64,000 bases of DNA from Lachnospiraceae bacterium (GCA_030524525.1 JAUNGI010000007.1:26019-90018); one strand, 5' to 3'; shown: positions 51,689 through 60,739, counted from the first letter of the stretch. Made by a program: numbers and translations. Notes: generated from the sequence alone by a model not told the origin.

Positions 51689-53329
51689 TTAAATCATTTC
51701 AAAATGTCGTAAGGCTTCCATGATAGCAGTCTTCTTCTCCGCCGGGCATTGCGGCTGCTTAGCATCCTCAGACTTTGCCTTATTATAATTCCCCCGCTCA
51801 ATCATACCACACTTCTGCTTCACCTGTGCGATATACAGGCTGCTGACCTTCAGGCCGCTATGCTCCAAAACATACGCCTTGATTTCATCATAGGTTGCCT
51901 TTTTCTCCGCCGCCGTCAAATCCATCTCGTCCATCTTCACTTCGACTTCAATATGCTGAGTCGATTTCAGTTTGGACAAAAGACATACCGTCTCCACGCT
52001 CACCGTCCACGGAAACATGTCCACCGGCTGCACCTTCTTCACCTCATACCCCCCGGCGGTCAAATGCTTCAAGTCCCGCGCGAGCGTCGCGCTGTCGCAG
52101 CTGACATAGACGATGCGGCTCGGCTGCATAGCGAGCATCGTGTCAAGCACGCGCGGCTCGCAGCCCTTACGGGGCGGATCGACCACGATCACGTCGGGGC
52201 GGCAGTTTTCCTCCTCGTAGACGCGCGGAAGCACCTCCTCCGCCTTGCCCACATAGAAACGCGTGTTGGAGAGGCCGTTCCGGACGGCGTTTGCCTCCGC
52301 GTCGCGGACGGCGGGCGCAACGATCTCCACGCCGCGCACAAAACCCGCCTTCTGCGCAAGGAAAAGGCTGATCGTGCCGATGCCGCAGTACAAATCCCAC
52401 ACCTGCTCGGTTCCGGTCAGCGCCGCAAAGGAAAGCGCGGTCTCGTACAGCTTGCGGGTCTGCTCGGGATTGACCTGAAAAAACGACTGAGGCGAGACGC
52501 GGAAGCGAAGCTGCCCGATGCTGTCTTCCAGATAGCCCGGCCCAAACAGGTTGACGACCTGCTCGCCAAGGATCACGTTCGTATCGGCTTCGTTGATATT
52601 CAGACAGACGCTGCTCACCGTCGGTTCCGGAGCAAGCGCGCGCAGACGCTCCACAAGCAGCTCCTGCCGGGGCAGATGTTTTCCGTTAATAACAATACAT
52701 ACAAGGTATTCCCCGGTCTCGTAAGAGCGGCGGATCAGAATATGGCGCACAAGCCCCCTGCCGCTCGTCTCGTCGTAAGCGGGAATCCGGTATTCCGTCA
52801 GAAAGCTTCGGATCGTTTCCAGAATGCGGTCGTTTTCCCTGCCGCCCAACAGGCAGTTCGCCTGTTCGACGATCTCGTGGCTGCGGCTCGCATAAAAGCC
52901 CATCCGCAGCCTGCCCTCGCGATCGACGCCGACCGGAACCTGCGTTTTGTTGCGGTAATGAAAGGGCTGCTCCATGCCGATGACCGGCTCCACGGGAACC
53001 GACAGCCCGCCAATGCGCTTCAGGTGGTTCGCGACCTTCTCCCGCTTAAATTCGAGCTGCCGTTCGTAGGACATCGCCTGCAGCTGACAGCCCCCGCAGC
53101 GGCGCGCCGAGGGGCACGCCTCCGGAATGCGCGAGGGAGAGGGCGTGAGGATGTGGAGCATCCTGCCATAGCCGTAGCTCTTTTTCAGCTTGGTCACGAC
53201 CGCCTCCACGCGGTCGCCGATCACGGTATCCTTGACAAAGAAGGGAAAGCCGTCCGCTTTCCCTACGCCGCTGCCATCCTCCGTCATATCCTCGATATAC
53301 AATTCCAATCGCTGATTCTTTGTAAACAT
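51689..53329 (-). CDS. rlmD: 23S rRNA (uracil-C5)-methyltransferase with C-terminal extension
   Basis: The 546-residue protein has an N-terminal TRAM domain ('EDMTEDGSGVGKADGFPFFVKDTVIGDRV'), a [4Fe-4S] Cys cluster 'CPSARRCGGC', the SAM-binding 'VWDLYCGIGTISLFLA', 'VVDPPRKGCEPRVLD' and the nucleophile 'VYVSCDSATLARDL'. It methylates a 23S rRNA uridine. RlmD, RlmCD or another RlmC/D/TrmA-type specificity cannot be told apart by eye. After 'LSKL' comes an extra ~90-residue tail ('IEVEVKMDEMDLTAAEKKATYDE...', 'KSEDAKQPQCPAEKK', 'ALRHFEMI') outside the usual fold. GGAG precedes the ATG. Array C of family 1 lies immediately upstream. Confidence 0.9.
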   Translation of the reverse strand: MFTKNQRLELYIEDMTEDGSGVGKADGFPFFVKDTVIGDRVEAVVTKLKKSYGYGRMLHILTPSPSRIPEACPSARRCGGCQLQAMSYERQLEFKREKVANHLKRIGGLSVPVEPVIGMEQPFHYRNKTQVPVGVDREGRLRMGFYASRSHEIVEQANCLLGGRENDRILETIRSFLTEYRIPAYDETSGRGLVRHILIRRSYETGEYLVCIVINGKHLPRQELLVERLRALAPEPTVSSVCLNINEADTNVILGEQVVNLFGPGYLEDSIGQLRFRVSPQSFFQVNPEQTRKLYETALSFAALTGTEQVWDLYCGIGTISLFLAQKAGFVRGVEIVAPAVRDAEANAVRNGLSNTRFYVGKAEEVLPRVYEEENCRPDVIVVDPPRKGCEPRVLDTMLAMQPSRIVYVSCDSATLARDLKHLTAGGYEVKKVQPVDMFPWTVSVETVCLLSKLKSTQHIEVEVKMDEMDLTAAEKKATYDEIKAYVLEHSGLKVSSLYIAQVKQKCGMIERGNYNKAKSEDAKQPQCPAEKKTAIMEALRHFEMI

Positions 53330-53346
53330 AGAAAATGTCTCCGTAT

Positions 53347-53705
53347 ATTATACCATGATCTCGTGCGCCTCGGCGCACACTTAATTTAGCAGTGCTAATT
53401 GCGATGCTTTTTGCACATTATTCCATGATCTCGTGCCCTCCAGCCCACATTTAATTCGTAGTGCTAAATGCGATGCTTTTTGCTCATTATTCCATGATCT
53501 CGTGCCCTCCAGCGCACACTTAATTCAGCAGTGCCAAAGCGCAAAGCTTTTTGCTCATTATTCCATGATTTCGTGCGCCTCGGCGCACACTTAATTCAAA
53601 AGTGCTAAATGCGTAGCATTTTGCTCATTATTCCATGATCTCGTGCGCCTCGGTGCACACTTAATTCAGCAGTGCTAAACGCGATGCATTTTGCACATTA
53701 TGCCA
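53347..53705. repeat. ~70-bp double-hairpin repeat, family 1, array C (five units)
   Basis: Units begin near 53347, 53417, 53486, 53557 and 53627, closing at 53697 (periods 69-71). The first hairpin is GTGCGC-CTCG-GCGCAC in units 1 and 4, near-perfect in 5, and decayed in units 2 and 3. The second stem varies with pairing kept in several units: AAATGC/GCATTT, AAACGC or AAAGC/GCTTT. A minus-strand TGGTATAAT (53355-53347) stands 18 bases before the rlmD start codon. Confidence 0.93.
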
Positions 53706-53828
53706 TAAGTGCAGCGCTGCAAAAACTCGCCCAACTCCCCCACACGAACTGCGGAAAACATGCCGCAAAAACTTGCCCAACTCTCCTCAACTCGCCCACA
53801 CGCGCTGCCGGAAGCACGCCCCCAAAAG
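53706..53828. other. Short spacer with imperfect direct repeats
   Basis: AAAAACTCGCCCAACTC-like blocks recur about three times between array C and the end of yhaM. No gene or clear hairpin terminator is seen. Confidence 0.4.
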
Positions 53829-54776
53829 CTATTTCTCCGGCCGAGTGGACTGGCGCACGTTGCTCTCCAGCGTCCGCTGGAAGCCGAGCCAGCCGCCGTC
53901 GTATTCGGGCGTGCGGAACAGCTCCGTGAACTGCTCCATTTTGGCGTCCAGATCGTCCGCCATCGCAAGCGCCATCGCCTCGGCAAGCGCCGGAACCTTC
54001 GGAGAGCCGAATTCGGGCTTCCGGTGATGCGCCAAAATGCAGTGCCGCAGCTCGCTTGCAAGCTTCTGCGGAAAGCCGGGGATCTCCCGGATGTGCGCGC
54101 CCACCATTTCAGCCCCCAAGAAAATATGTCCGAGCAAATTCCCGTCGTCCGTATAATCGTTTTCCGGGAAATCGGAGATCTCCCGCAGCTTTCCCACGTC
54201 GTGGAACATCGCCGCCGTCAGCAGCAGATCGCGGTTCAGCACCGGATAATTCCGCGCAAGATAATTGCAGATGCGCGTTACGCCTAGCGTATGCTCCAGA
54301 AGTCCGCCGACAAAGCCGTGATGCACCGTCCGCGCCGCCGAATGCGTCCGAAACTGCTTGGCGAACGCCTCCTGCCCGAAAAAGCTGAGAAGAAGCTGCT
54401 TCAAATGGGGCTCCTTGACCGATTCGATAAATTTCAGCAGCTCCGCATACATTTCCGAGATATCCTTGTTTGTGCAGGGCATATAGTCCGCCACATCGTA
54501 TTCGCCCGGCTCGGCCCTGCGGATGCTGCGGATATTCAGCTGGTTCGCGCTGTTGAATACCGTCACCTGCGCGTCCACCTTCACATAGTCGAGCGGCTCA
54601 AAATGCCCGACGCCGGGCCCCAAATCCCAGATCTTGCCGTCCACGCGTCCGGTCTTGTCCTGCAGGGTCAGCGACATGTAATTTTTCCCAACCTTGCTTT
54701 TCAGTACCTGCGCCTGCTTGCACAAATAGACCTCCCGAATGGTTTCGCCCTCCCGAAGCGTTTCAATATATCTCAT
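53829..54776 (-). CDS. yhaM: 3'-5' exoribonuclease YhaM-like (OB fold plus HD domain)
   Basis: The 315-residue protein has an N-terminal OB/tRNA-anticodon-type fold (about residues 15-90: 'YMSLTLQDKTGRVDGKIWDL') and an HD hydrolase domain with 'VHHGFVGGLLEHTLGV', 'AAMFHDVGKLREI', 'HIFLGAEMV' and 'LRHCILAHHRKPEFGSP'. This is the YhaM architecture and length (314 residues in B. subtilis). It trims RNA and possibly DNA from 3' ends. GGAGG lies before the ATG. Its usual partners yhaO/yhaN are in the window, but 12.6 kb away. Confidence 0.92.
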   Translation of the reverse strand: MRYIETLREGETIREVYLCKQAQVLKSKVGKNYMSLTLQDKTGRVDGKIWDLGPGVGHFEPLDYVKVDAQVTVFNSANQLNIRSIRRAEPGEYDVADYMPCTNKDISEMYAELLKFIESVKEPHLKQLLLSFFGQEAFAKQFRTHSAARTVHHGFVGGLLEHTLGVTRICNYLARNYPVLNRDLLLTAAMFHDVGKLREISDFPENDYTDDGNLLGHIFLGAEMVGAHIREIPGFPQKLASELRHCILAHHRKPEFGSPKVPALAEAMALAMADDLDAKMEQFTELFRTPEYDGGWLGFQRTLESNVRQSTRPEK

Positions 54777-54806
54777 GAGTTTCTTTTCCTCCCGCTGATT
54801 TTTTGC

Positions 54807-56090
54807 TTATTCCCCTGCCTGTATTTCCATGGTTTTGACCGTTTTCTTTCCGTTCCGATAAAACGTAATGTCGATCTCCTGCCCCGGCAGATAATTATTC
54901 AGTACCGTAAAAAACTGACTGGCAAAGTAGATATCGTGCTCCCCGATCCGCGTGATGATATCGCCGCGCCGGAATTCGTTCTCATAGGCGGGCGAATCGC
55001 TCCGGACCTCGGTGATCAGAAGACCGTTGTCAAGCGAAAGCTCCGTCAGAACTGCCTGCGAAAGCTCCTGAAAAACCGCGCCGAACGCATTGGGCTGTTT
55101 TCCGTTTATCATATATTGCAGAAGCGGTTTCAGCTCGTTGATGCTGTATGCCTGCTGCATCTGCCGTTCCCCGGCAAAGCAGCGGGTCAGCACGCCGACC
55201 ATCTCCCCCTTTGCGTTTACCAAAACGCCGAAGCCGTCCTCATAGCCGAACATATTGGTGGAGATCAGCGACACCGAGCTGTCCGTAATATAGCCGATCT
55301 CCCCGGTGGAGGAGACCATTCCCACATCCACCGAAAGATGCTTTCCCGTGGGGCTGCCCACCGCGATCACCACGGCTCCGGCGGAAAGCCCGGAGGAGTC
55401 GCCGACGGAGATCACCCGGATCTGCTCCAGCTCCTCCGCGCCGTAGTTTTTGTGGGACGCCCGGATAACCGCCAGATCCAGCTCCTCGTTCGCCTCCAGC
55501 AGCTCCGCGTCGGCCACCAGTCCGTTGCAGAACGTGACCGAGAGCGAATCCACCCGATCGGCGTACAGCTGGGAATAGTTCACCAAAATCAGATATTCCA
55601 GCTGATTGTCCGCCAGAATAATGCCCGTATGCTCCGATGCCACCGGAGCGGTCTCTCCAAAGATCGCGTCAAGCTCCTTCCGCACGGCAGTTACCGTTAC
55701 AATGGCGGGCGAAAGCGTATCCGCCACCTGCTGCACGCCCAGCAGGATCGAGCTGTACTCCTCCAAAGCCGCGGGATCGACCTGTGTGGTCGCGCCGTCG
55801 CCGCCGTTTCCGATCGGCGTTCCGGGTACGGTCTGCGTCGGAAAATCCACCTCCACGCGCTTGTTTTCCTCCAAAATATTGGTCAGCACATAGTCCGAGG
55901 CTTTATAAGAAATGCTTGCGATCACGCCGAACATGACCGCCAGCAGAAACACCGTGACAAACATACCTGCCCGCTTCTTCTGCTTGCTGCCCCACTTCTT
56001 CTGACCGACCTCCTGCTTGATAAAGCCGAAATTCTCATTCGCCTGCTTGTTTTCTTCCAGCGCGTCCCGCTCTTTGCTTTCGTTTGCCAT
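54807..56090 (-). CDS. HtrA-like membrane protein with PDZ domain, catalytic triad lost
   Basis: The 427-residue protein has one membrane helix (about 42-64), a trypsin-like domain (about 110-325) and a PDZ domain (about 340-425, 'GLLITEVRSDSPAYENEFRRGDIITRIG'). In HtrA the triad is NNHV, DLAV and GNSGGPLVN. Here they read 'VNYSQL' (His to Tyr), 'ELDLAVIR' (Asp kept) and 'YEDGFGVLVN' (Ser to Gly), so it cannot be a serine protease. It is probably a scaffold or peptide-binding sensor outside the membrane. AGGAG precedes the ATG. It lies 8 bases downstream of the sensor kinase gene, suggesting work with that system. Confidence 0.87.
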   Translation of the reverse strand: MANESKERDALEENKQANENFGFIKQEVGQKKWGSKQKKRAGMFVTVFLLAVMFGVIASISYKASDYVLTNILEENKRVEVDFPTQTVPGTPIGNGGDGATTQVDPAALEEYSSILLGVQQVADTLSPAIVTVTAVRKELDAIFGETAPVASEHTGIILADNQLEYLILVNYSQLYADRVDSLSVTFCNGLVADAELLEANEELDLAVIRASHKNYGAEELEQIRVISVGDSSGLSAGAVVIAVGSPTGKHLSVDVGMVSSTGEIGYITDSSVSLISTNMFGYEDGFGVLVNAKGEMVGVLTRCFAGERQMQQAYSINELKPLLQYMINGKQPNAFGAVFQELSQAVLTELSLDNGLLITEVRSDSPAYENEFRRGDIITRIGEHDIYFASQFFTVLNNYLPGQEIDITFYRNGKKTVKTMEIQAGE

Positions 56091-56098
56091 ATGCGCTC

Positions 56099-57577
56099 CT
56101 ATTCCGCCTTTGCAAGGCTGAATATAAATTCCGTGCCTACGCCCTCCGTGCTTACCACCTTAATATTCTCGTTGTGGGCGGCAATGATCTGCTTGGTAAT
56201 GGACAGGCCCAGCCCCGTTCCCTTCTTGTCCTTGCCCCGGGAGAGGTCGGTCTTGTAAAACCGTTCCCAGACCTTGCTGATGGATTCCTTCGGAATGCCG
56301 ATGCCGTGATCCTTCACCGATACCAAGATCTTTTCTCTCTGCTCCATTACGGTGACCTCGATGGTGCTGTCGGTATGACTGAACTTGATCGCATTGTCGA
56401 TCAGATTATGCACGACCTGCTGAATCTTCCCGCGATCGGCGTAGACCATCATTTCGTTTTCCGCAAAGATCAGCCGGATGCGAAGGTTCTTCTGCGAGCA
56501 TTTCCCCTCAAATGTCATCGCGGACTGCTTGAGCATCTTTGTAATGTCGAATTTGGAGCATTCCAAACGCACGCCCTTATTTTCAAAGTTGCTCAGATCG
56601 AGCAGATCGTTCGTCAGGTTGGAAAGCCGGTCGGTCTCAAACAGGATGATATCCAGATACTTGCCTTGGATCTCATAGGGGATCGTGCCGTCCTTCATGG
56701 CCTCCGCATAGCCCTTGATGGACGTCAGGGGCGACCGGAAATCGTGACTGATATTCGCAATGAAGTTTTTCTGATAATTCACAAGGTTCGCGTGCTGCTC
56801 CGCAAGATAATGAATGGAATTCCCAAGCTCCCGATACGCGTCGTTGGCGCCCGGCTTCATCTCGTAGGAAAAATCGCCGTCGGCATACGCCACCGCCGCC
56901 TTTCGCAGCCGCCGCAGATTGCTCTCATGATAATACGCAAACCACGAAAGCAGCCCCGCAAAGCAAAGCAAAACAAGCCCCGCGATCATATTGCTCAGAA
57001 ACATCAGCCGATCGACCTCGGCAAGCACGCGCCCCATGGGCTGCGCAAAGATCAGATAGCCCCGGAGCTGAATGCCGGAAAGCATAGGCTCCACAACGGC
57101 AAGCATCGGCTCGTCGGTCAGAGCCTTCAGCTCCAGATCCTCCACATAGACCTGTTCCAACAGCCCGGTTTGCAGCTCCGCCAAGTTGACCCCCGCCGCC
57201 GGCTCTTCCTGCGCCCCGTCAGCCCGCTCTCCGTCAGCCTGCTCTCCGCCCACCGCCGGGGCGACGGAGCCGTCGTCCGCCGTATCCGCCAGCAGCGTCC
57301 CCGTGCGGTCGGTCAGCCAAATGCGTGCGTCGAGCAGCACCGCCGCCATCCGAAGCTGCTGTACGAACGCCTCGCGGGACACGCCGTTTTCCACATAATC
57401 TTCCTGATATTCGTCCGAAATCAGCCGGACCTCCTGATACAGGATCTGCTTCTGCCGCTCCAGCAGCCGGTTCCGCTGGTAATAATAGCCGAACACGTTG
57501 ACAAACAGCAGCACCAACACGGCGACCGTCAGAAAGCCGATGAAATATTTCTGCCAAACATGGTACTTCACGCTCAT
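56099..57577 (-). CDS. PhoR/WalK-type sensor histidine kinase
   Basis: The 492-residue protein has a membrane helix (11-33), an extracytoplasmic domain (about 35-190) with a low-complexity Glu/Ala/Gly-rich insert, a second helix (about 192-215), a HAMP domain, HisKA 'NISHDFRSPLTSIKGYAEAM' with the phospho-His, 'HNLIDNAIKFSH', 'DHGIGIPKESI' and 'KGTGLGLSITKQII'. It senses an envelope signal and phosphorylates the regulator encoded 19 bases upstream. The dead HtrA-like gene follows 8 bases later, probably as a third component. Confidence 0.93.
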   Translation of the reverse strand: MSVKYHVWQKYFIGFLTVAVLVLLFVNVFGYYYQRNRLLERQKQILYQEVRLISDEYQEDYVENGVSREAFVQQLRMAAVLLDARIWLTDRTGTLLADTADDGSVAPAVGGEQADGERADGAQEEPAAGVNLAELQTGLLEQVYVEDLELKALTDEPMLAVVEPMLSGIQLRGYLIFAQPMGRVLAEVDRLMFLSNMIAGLVLLCFAGLLSWFAYYHESNLRRLRKAAVAYADGDFSYEMKPGANDAYRELGNSIHYLAEQHANLVNYQKNFIANISHDFRSPLTSIKGYAEAMKDGTIPYEIQGKYLDIILFETDRLSNLTNDLLDLSNFENKGVRLECSKFDITKMLKQSAMTFEGKCSQKNLRIRLIFAENEMMVYADRGKIQQVVHNLIDNAIKFSHTDSTIEVTVMEQREKILVSVKDHGIGIPKESISKVWERFYKTDLSRGKDKKGTGLGLSITKQIIAAHNENIKVVSTEGVGTEFIFSLAKAE

Positions 57578-57596
57578 CCTCGTTCCTCAGACGTTT

Positions 57597-58325
57597 TTAT
57601 ACGCCGCGCAGTTCAAATTTATATCCGATGCCCCAGACCGTCCGCAGGCTCCACTGCGCATGATCCCGCAGCTTCTCGCGGATCCGCTTCACGTGCACGT
57701 CCACCGTCCGCGTATCGCCCATATAATCATAGCCCCAGATCCGGCTCAGAAGCTGCTCCCGGCTGAACACCTGATTCGGATGCGCCGCCAGATAATACAG
57801 AAGCTCCAGCTCCTTCGGCGGCATTTCGATCTGATTTCCCATGTAAACGACCGAATAATTGGACTGATTGATGACCAGATCCTCATATGCCACATATTCG
57901 CCCTGCCTATGGAGCACGCCGCCCGACACGGGCGCAGGCTCCTGCGGGGGCTCCTGCTTGAAGCGCCGCAGAACCGCCTTGATGCGGGCGATCAGCTCCT
58001 TGGAATCGAAGGGCTTCATAATATAATCGTCGGCTCCCAGCTCCAAGCCAAGCACCTTGTCAAAGACCTCGCCCTTGGCGGACAGCATGATGATCGGCGC
58101 GTCCGAGGTCCGGCGGATCTGCCGGCACACCTCGTAGCCGTCCAAGCCCGGAAGCATCAAATCGAGCAGCACAAGGTTCGGCCGGTACTCGGCAAACTGC
58201 TCGACCGCCTCCAGCCCGTCTCCGACGATGCGCGTATCGTAGCACTCCTTCGTCAGATACAGCGCGATCAGCTCCGCAATGTTATTGTCGTCGTCCACGA
58301 TCAGTATTTTCTGTTTCTCCGCCAC
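57597..58325 (-). CDS. PhoB/WalR-type response regulator
   Basis: The 242-residue protein has a receiver domain ('LIVDDDNNI', phospho-Asp in 'LVLLDLMLPGLDGYEV', Lys in 'YIMKPFDSKEL') and a winged-helix domain ('MPPKELELLYYLAAHPNQVFSREQLLSRIWGYDYMGDTRTVDVHVKRIREKL' order). The start is a GTG at 58325 with GAGGG upstream. It lies 16 bases after mutS2 and directs the kinase/HtrA-like genes that follow; its other targets are unknown. Confidence 0.94.
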   Translation of the reverse strand: MAEKQKILIVDDDNNIAELIALYLTKECYDTRIVGDGLEAVEQFAEYRPNLVLLDLMLPGLDGYEVCRQIRRTSDAPIIMLSAKGEVFDKVLGLELGADDYIMKPFDSKELIARIKAVLRRFKQEPPQEPAPVSGGVLHRQGEYVAYEDLVINQSNYSVVYMGNQIEMPPKELELLYYLAAHPNQVFSREQLLSRIWGYDYMGDTRTVDVHVKRIREKLRDHAQWSLRTVWGIGYKFELRGV

Positions 58326-58341
58326 GTTCTTCCCTCATCTC

Positions 58342-60726
58342 TTATTTGAACACCACGATGGTAACGCCGTGGTCGCCCTCTCCGTAAGCCCCCGCGTGAA
58401 ATTCCTTCACATATTTCAGGCGGCGGCAGTGATTCTGCACCGCCGTCCGCAGCGCTCCGGTGCCTCTGCCGTGAATGACCGTCACCTGCGCGAGGTGCGC
58501 CAGATACGCGTCGTCCAAATATTTGTCCAGCTCCGCGATCGCCTCGTCCACCCGCTTTCCGACCAGATTGATCTCCGGACGGACGGTGCTTGCCTTGGCG
58601 GCTCCGACGGAGCTTCCGACAACGTGCTTTTTCTCTGCGCTGCCGCTCGGCTCCTCCTCCACGGGCTCCAAGTCGCGGATATTGCACTTGGACTGCATAA
58701 TGCCCATGGTTACAAAGCAGTCGCCCTTTTCGTTCGGCAGCGTGTGAATGGTTCCGGTCAGGTTCATGCTCAGCACCCGCACCGTATCGCCGATGCGGAA
58801 ATCCTCCGGCTTATGCTCCTTCTTCTTTTCGCGGCGCACCAGCCCGTTTTTCTCCTCCACGGCTCCGAGCCTCTCGCGCACCTTCCGGCGCTCCTCCTCA
58901 AGCGCGTGACCGGCTCCGGAAGACTGCTCCAGCTTGCGGATGCGCTTGATGACCGAGTCGGCGTATTCCTTCGTTTCTTCGAGAATGTCCCTCGCCTCGG
59001 CGTTTGCCTTTTTGAGGATCTGCTCCCGGCGTTCCTCCACGTTTTTCTGCTTCTGCTCCCACTGGCTCCGGATGAGCGCCGTTTCCCGACGATCCGCCCG
59101 CGCCGCCGCCAGCTCCTCTTCCAGAAGCTGCCGCTTTGTTTCCAGCTCGCCGAGCATCTCCTCAAAGCTCTTGTCCTTCACGCCGATAAACTCGTTTGCC
59201 TCCCGGATGATCTCCTCCGAAAGCCCCAGCTTTTTGGAGATCGCGAAGGCGTTGCTCTTTCCGGGAATGCCCACCAGCAGACGATAGGTCGGAGAGAGCG
59301 TCTCCACGTTAAATTCGCAGCACGCATTGACCACGCCCGGCGTCGTCATGGCAAACACCTTGAGCTCGGCGTAGTGGGTCGTCGCCAGCGTGCGGATGTC
59401 GTAGCGGTGGAGCGAGGTGAGGATCGCCATTGCCAGCGCCGCGCCCTCGGTCGGGTCGGTTCCGGCTCCCAGCTCGTCGAACAGCACCATGTCCTCGTCG
59501 GTAACGCTTTCCAGTATCTGCACCGTATGGGTCATATGCGAGGAAAACGTACTGAGGGACTGCTCGATGCTCTGCTCGTCGCCGATGTCGGCATAGACCT
59601 CGCGGAAAATACCGAGCGTCGAGCCCTGCTTCGCCGGAATATGAAGTCCCGCCTGCCCCATCAGCGTAAACAGCCCCACCGTTTTCAGCGTAACGGTCTT
59701 GCCGCCCGTGTTCGGGCCGGTGATGACGAGCATCGAATAGTCCTGACCGAGCGAAATGTCGATCGGAACCACCTTTTTACGTTCGATCAGCGGATGCCGC
59801 CCCTGCTTGATGCAAAGCGTCCGGTCCTCGGAAAATTCCGGTCGCGTCGCCTGCATATCCCGCGCCAGCTTCCCTCTCGCAAAGATAAAGTCCAGCTCCG
59901 CCAGCGCTTCCTGATCGTAGCGCAGATTCTCCGCGTCGGGGGCAAGCTGCGCCGAAAGCTCGGCAAGCACCTTTTCGATCTCCTCCTTTTCCCGAAGCGC
60001 CAGCTCCCGCAGATCGTTGTTGAGCCGCACCACCTCCATCGGCTCGATAAACGAGGTGGAGCCGGTGGCGGACTGGTCGTGCACCATGCCGCTGACCTGA
60101 TTTTTGTATTCGCTCCGATACGGGAGGCAGTAGCGCCCGTCGCGCATCGTGATCAGCGCGTCTTGGAGCATCCCTGCCGCCGAAGCCTGACTGACGATGG
60201 CGTTCAGGCGGTCGCGGATCTTGTCGTGGACCGTCTTCATCTGCCGGCGCACGCTGCGAAGCCCGGCGCTCGCGTCGTCCGCCATTTCCTCTTCGGAAAG
60301 AATGCAGCGCTGGATCTCATGGTTCATCGGCGAAAGCGGCGCCAGCAGGGAAAAGGACTCGGTCAGCGAATCCTGCCGCTCCTCGTCGCTCTGGCGTTCG
60401 CAGGAATAGCCGTAATTTTTTGCGCGCAGCACGGCGGTCAGCAGGGAGCTGATGCGCAGAAGCTCCGGCATCGTCAGCGTTCCGCCCCGCTCCAAGCGCA
60501 GAAGGGAATCCCGAACGTCCGGAACCCCGCCGAACGACAGGTTTCCCTTTTGGCAGATGCGCGCGTAGGCGTCCGCCGTCTGCTGCTGCAAAAGCTCCGC
60601 CTCCTCCCGCTCCGTCCGGGGCAGAAGCGCCGCCGCCCGCTCCTTTCCGAGCGCGGAATCGGCGCAGTGCGTAAGCATATCGCGAATTTTATGGAATTCC
60701 AAAGTATAAATTGCTTTTTCGTTCAT
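58342..60726 (-). CDS. mutS2: MutS2 (Smr-domain) ATPase
   Basis: The 794-residue protein has a MutS core helical domain, Walker A 'ITGPNTGGKTVTLKTVG', Walker B region 'MVLFDELGAGTDPTEGAAL', a long coiled coil (about 520-640) and a C-terminal Smr domain with 'VTVIHGRGTGALRTAV'. In Gram-positive bacteria MutS2 splits collided ribosomes (RqcU role) and has been linked to suppression of recombination. There is no mismatch-recognition domain, as expected. It is 13 bases downstream of trmL. Confidence 0.96.
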   Translation of the reverse strand: MNEKAIYTLEFHKIRDMLTHCADSALGKERAAALLPRTEREEAELLQQQTADAYARICQKGNLSFGGVPDVRDSLLRLERGGTLTMPELLRISSLLTAVLRAKNYGYSCERQSDEERQDSLTESFSLLAPLSPMNHEIQRCILSEEEMADDASAGLRSVRRQMKTVHDKIRDRLNAIVSQASAAGMLQDALITMRDGRYCLPYRSEYKNQVSGMVHDQSATGSTSFIEPMEVVRLNNDLRELALREKEEIEKVLAELSAQLAPDAENLRYDQEALAELDFIFARGKLARDMQATRPEFSEDRTLCIKQGRHPLIERKKVVPIDISLGQDYSMLVITGPNTGGKTVTLKTVGLFTLMGQAGLHIPAKQGSTLGIFREVYADIGDEQSIEQSLSTFSSHMTHTVQILESVTDEDMVLFDELGAGTDPTEGAALAMAILTSLHRYDIRTLATTHYAELKVFAMTTPGVVNACCEFNVETLSPTYRLLVGIPGKSNAFAISKKLGLSEEIIREANEFIGVKDKSFEEMLGELETKRQLLEEELAAARADRRETALIRSQWEQKQKNVEERREQILKKANAEARDILEETKEYADSVIKRIRKLEQSSGAGHALEEERRKVRERLGAVEEKNGLVRREKKKEHKPEDFRIGDTVRVLSMNLTGTIHTLPNEKGDCFVTMGIMQSKCNIRDLEPVEEEPSGSAEKKHVVGSSVGAAKASTVRPEINLVGKRVDEAIAELDKYLDDAYLAHLAQVTVIHGRGTGALRTAVQNHCRRLKYVKEFHAGAYGEGDHGVTIVVFK

Positions 60727-60739
60727 AACTTAAACCCTT

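Noticed and set aside
53347-53705. Array C as a CRISPR array
   Set aside because: The units are contiguous with no unique spacers, the period is about 70 bases with the whole unit conserved, and no cas gene is nearby.
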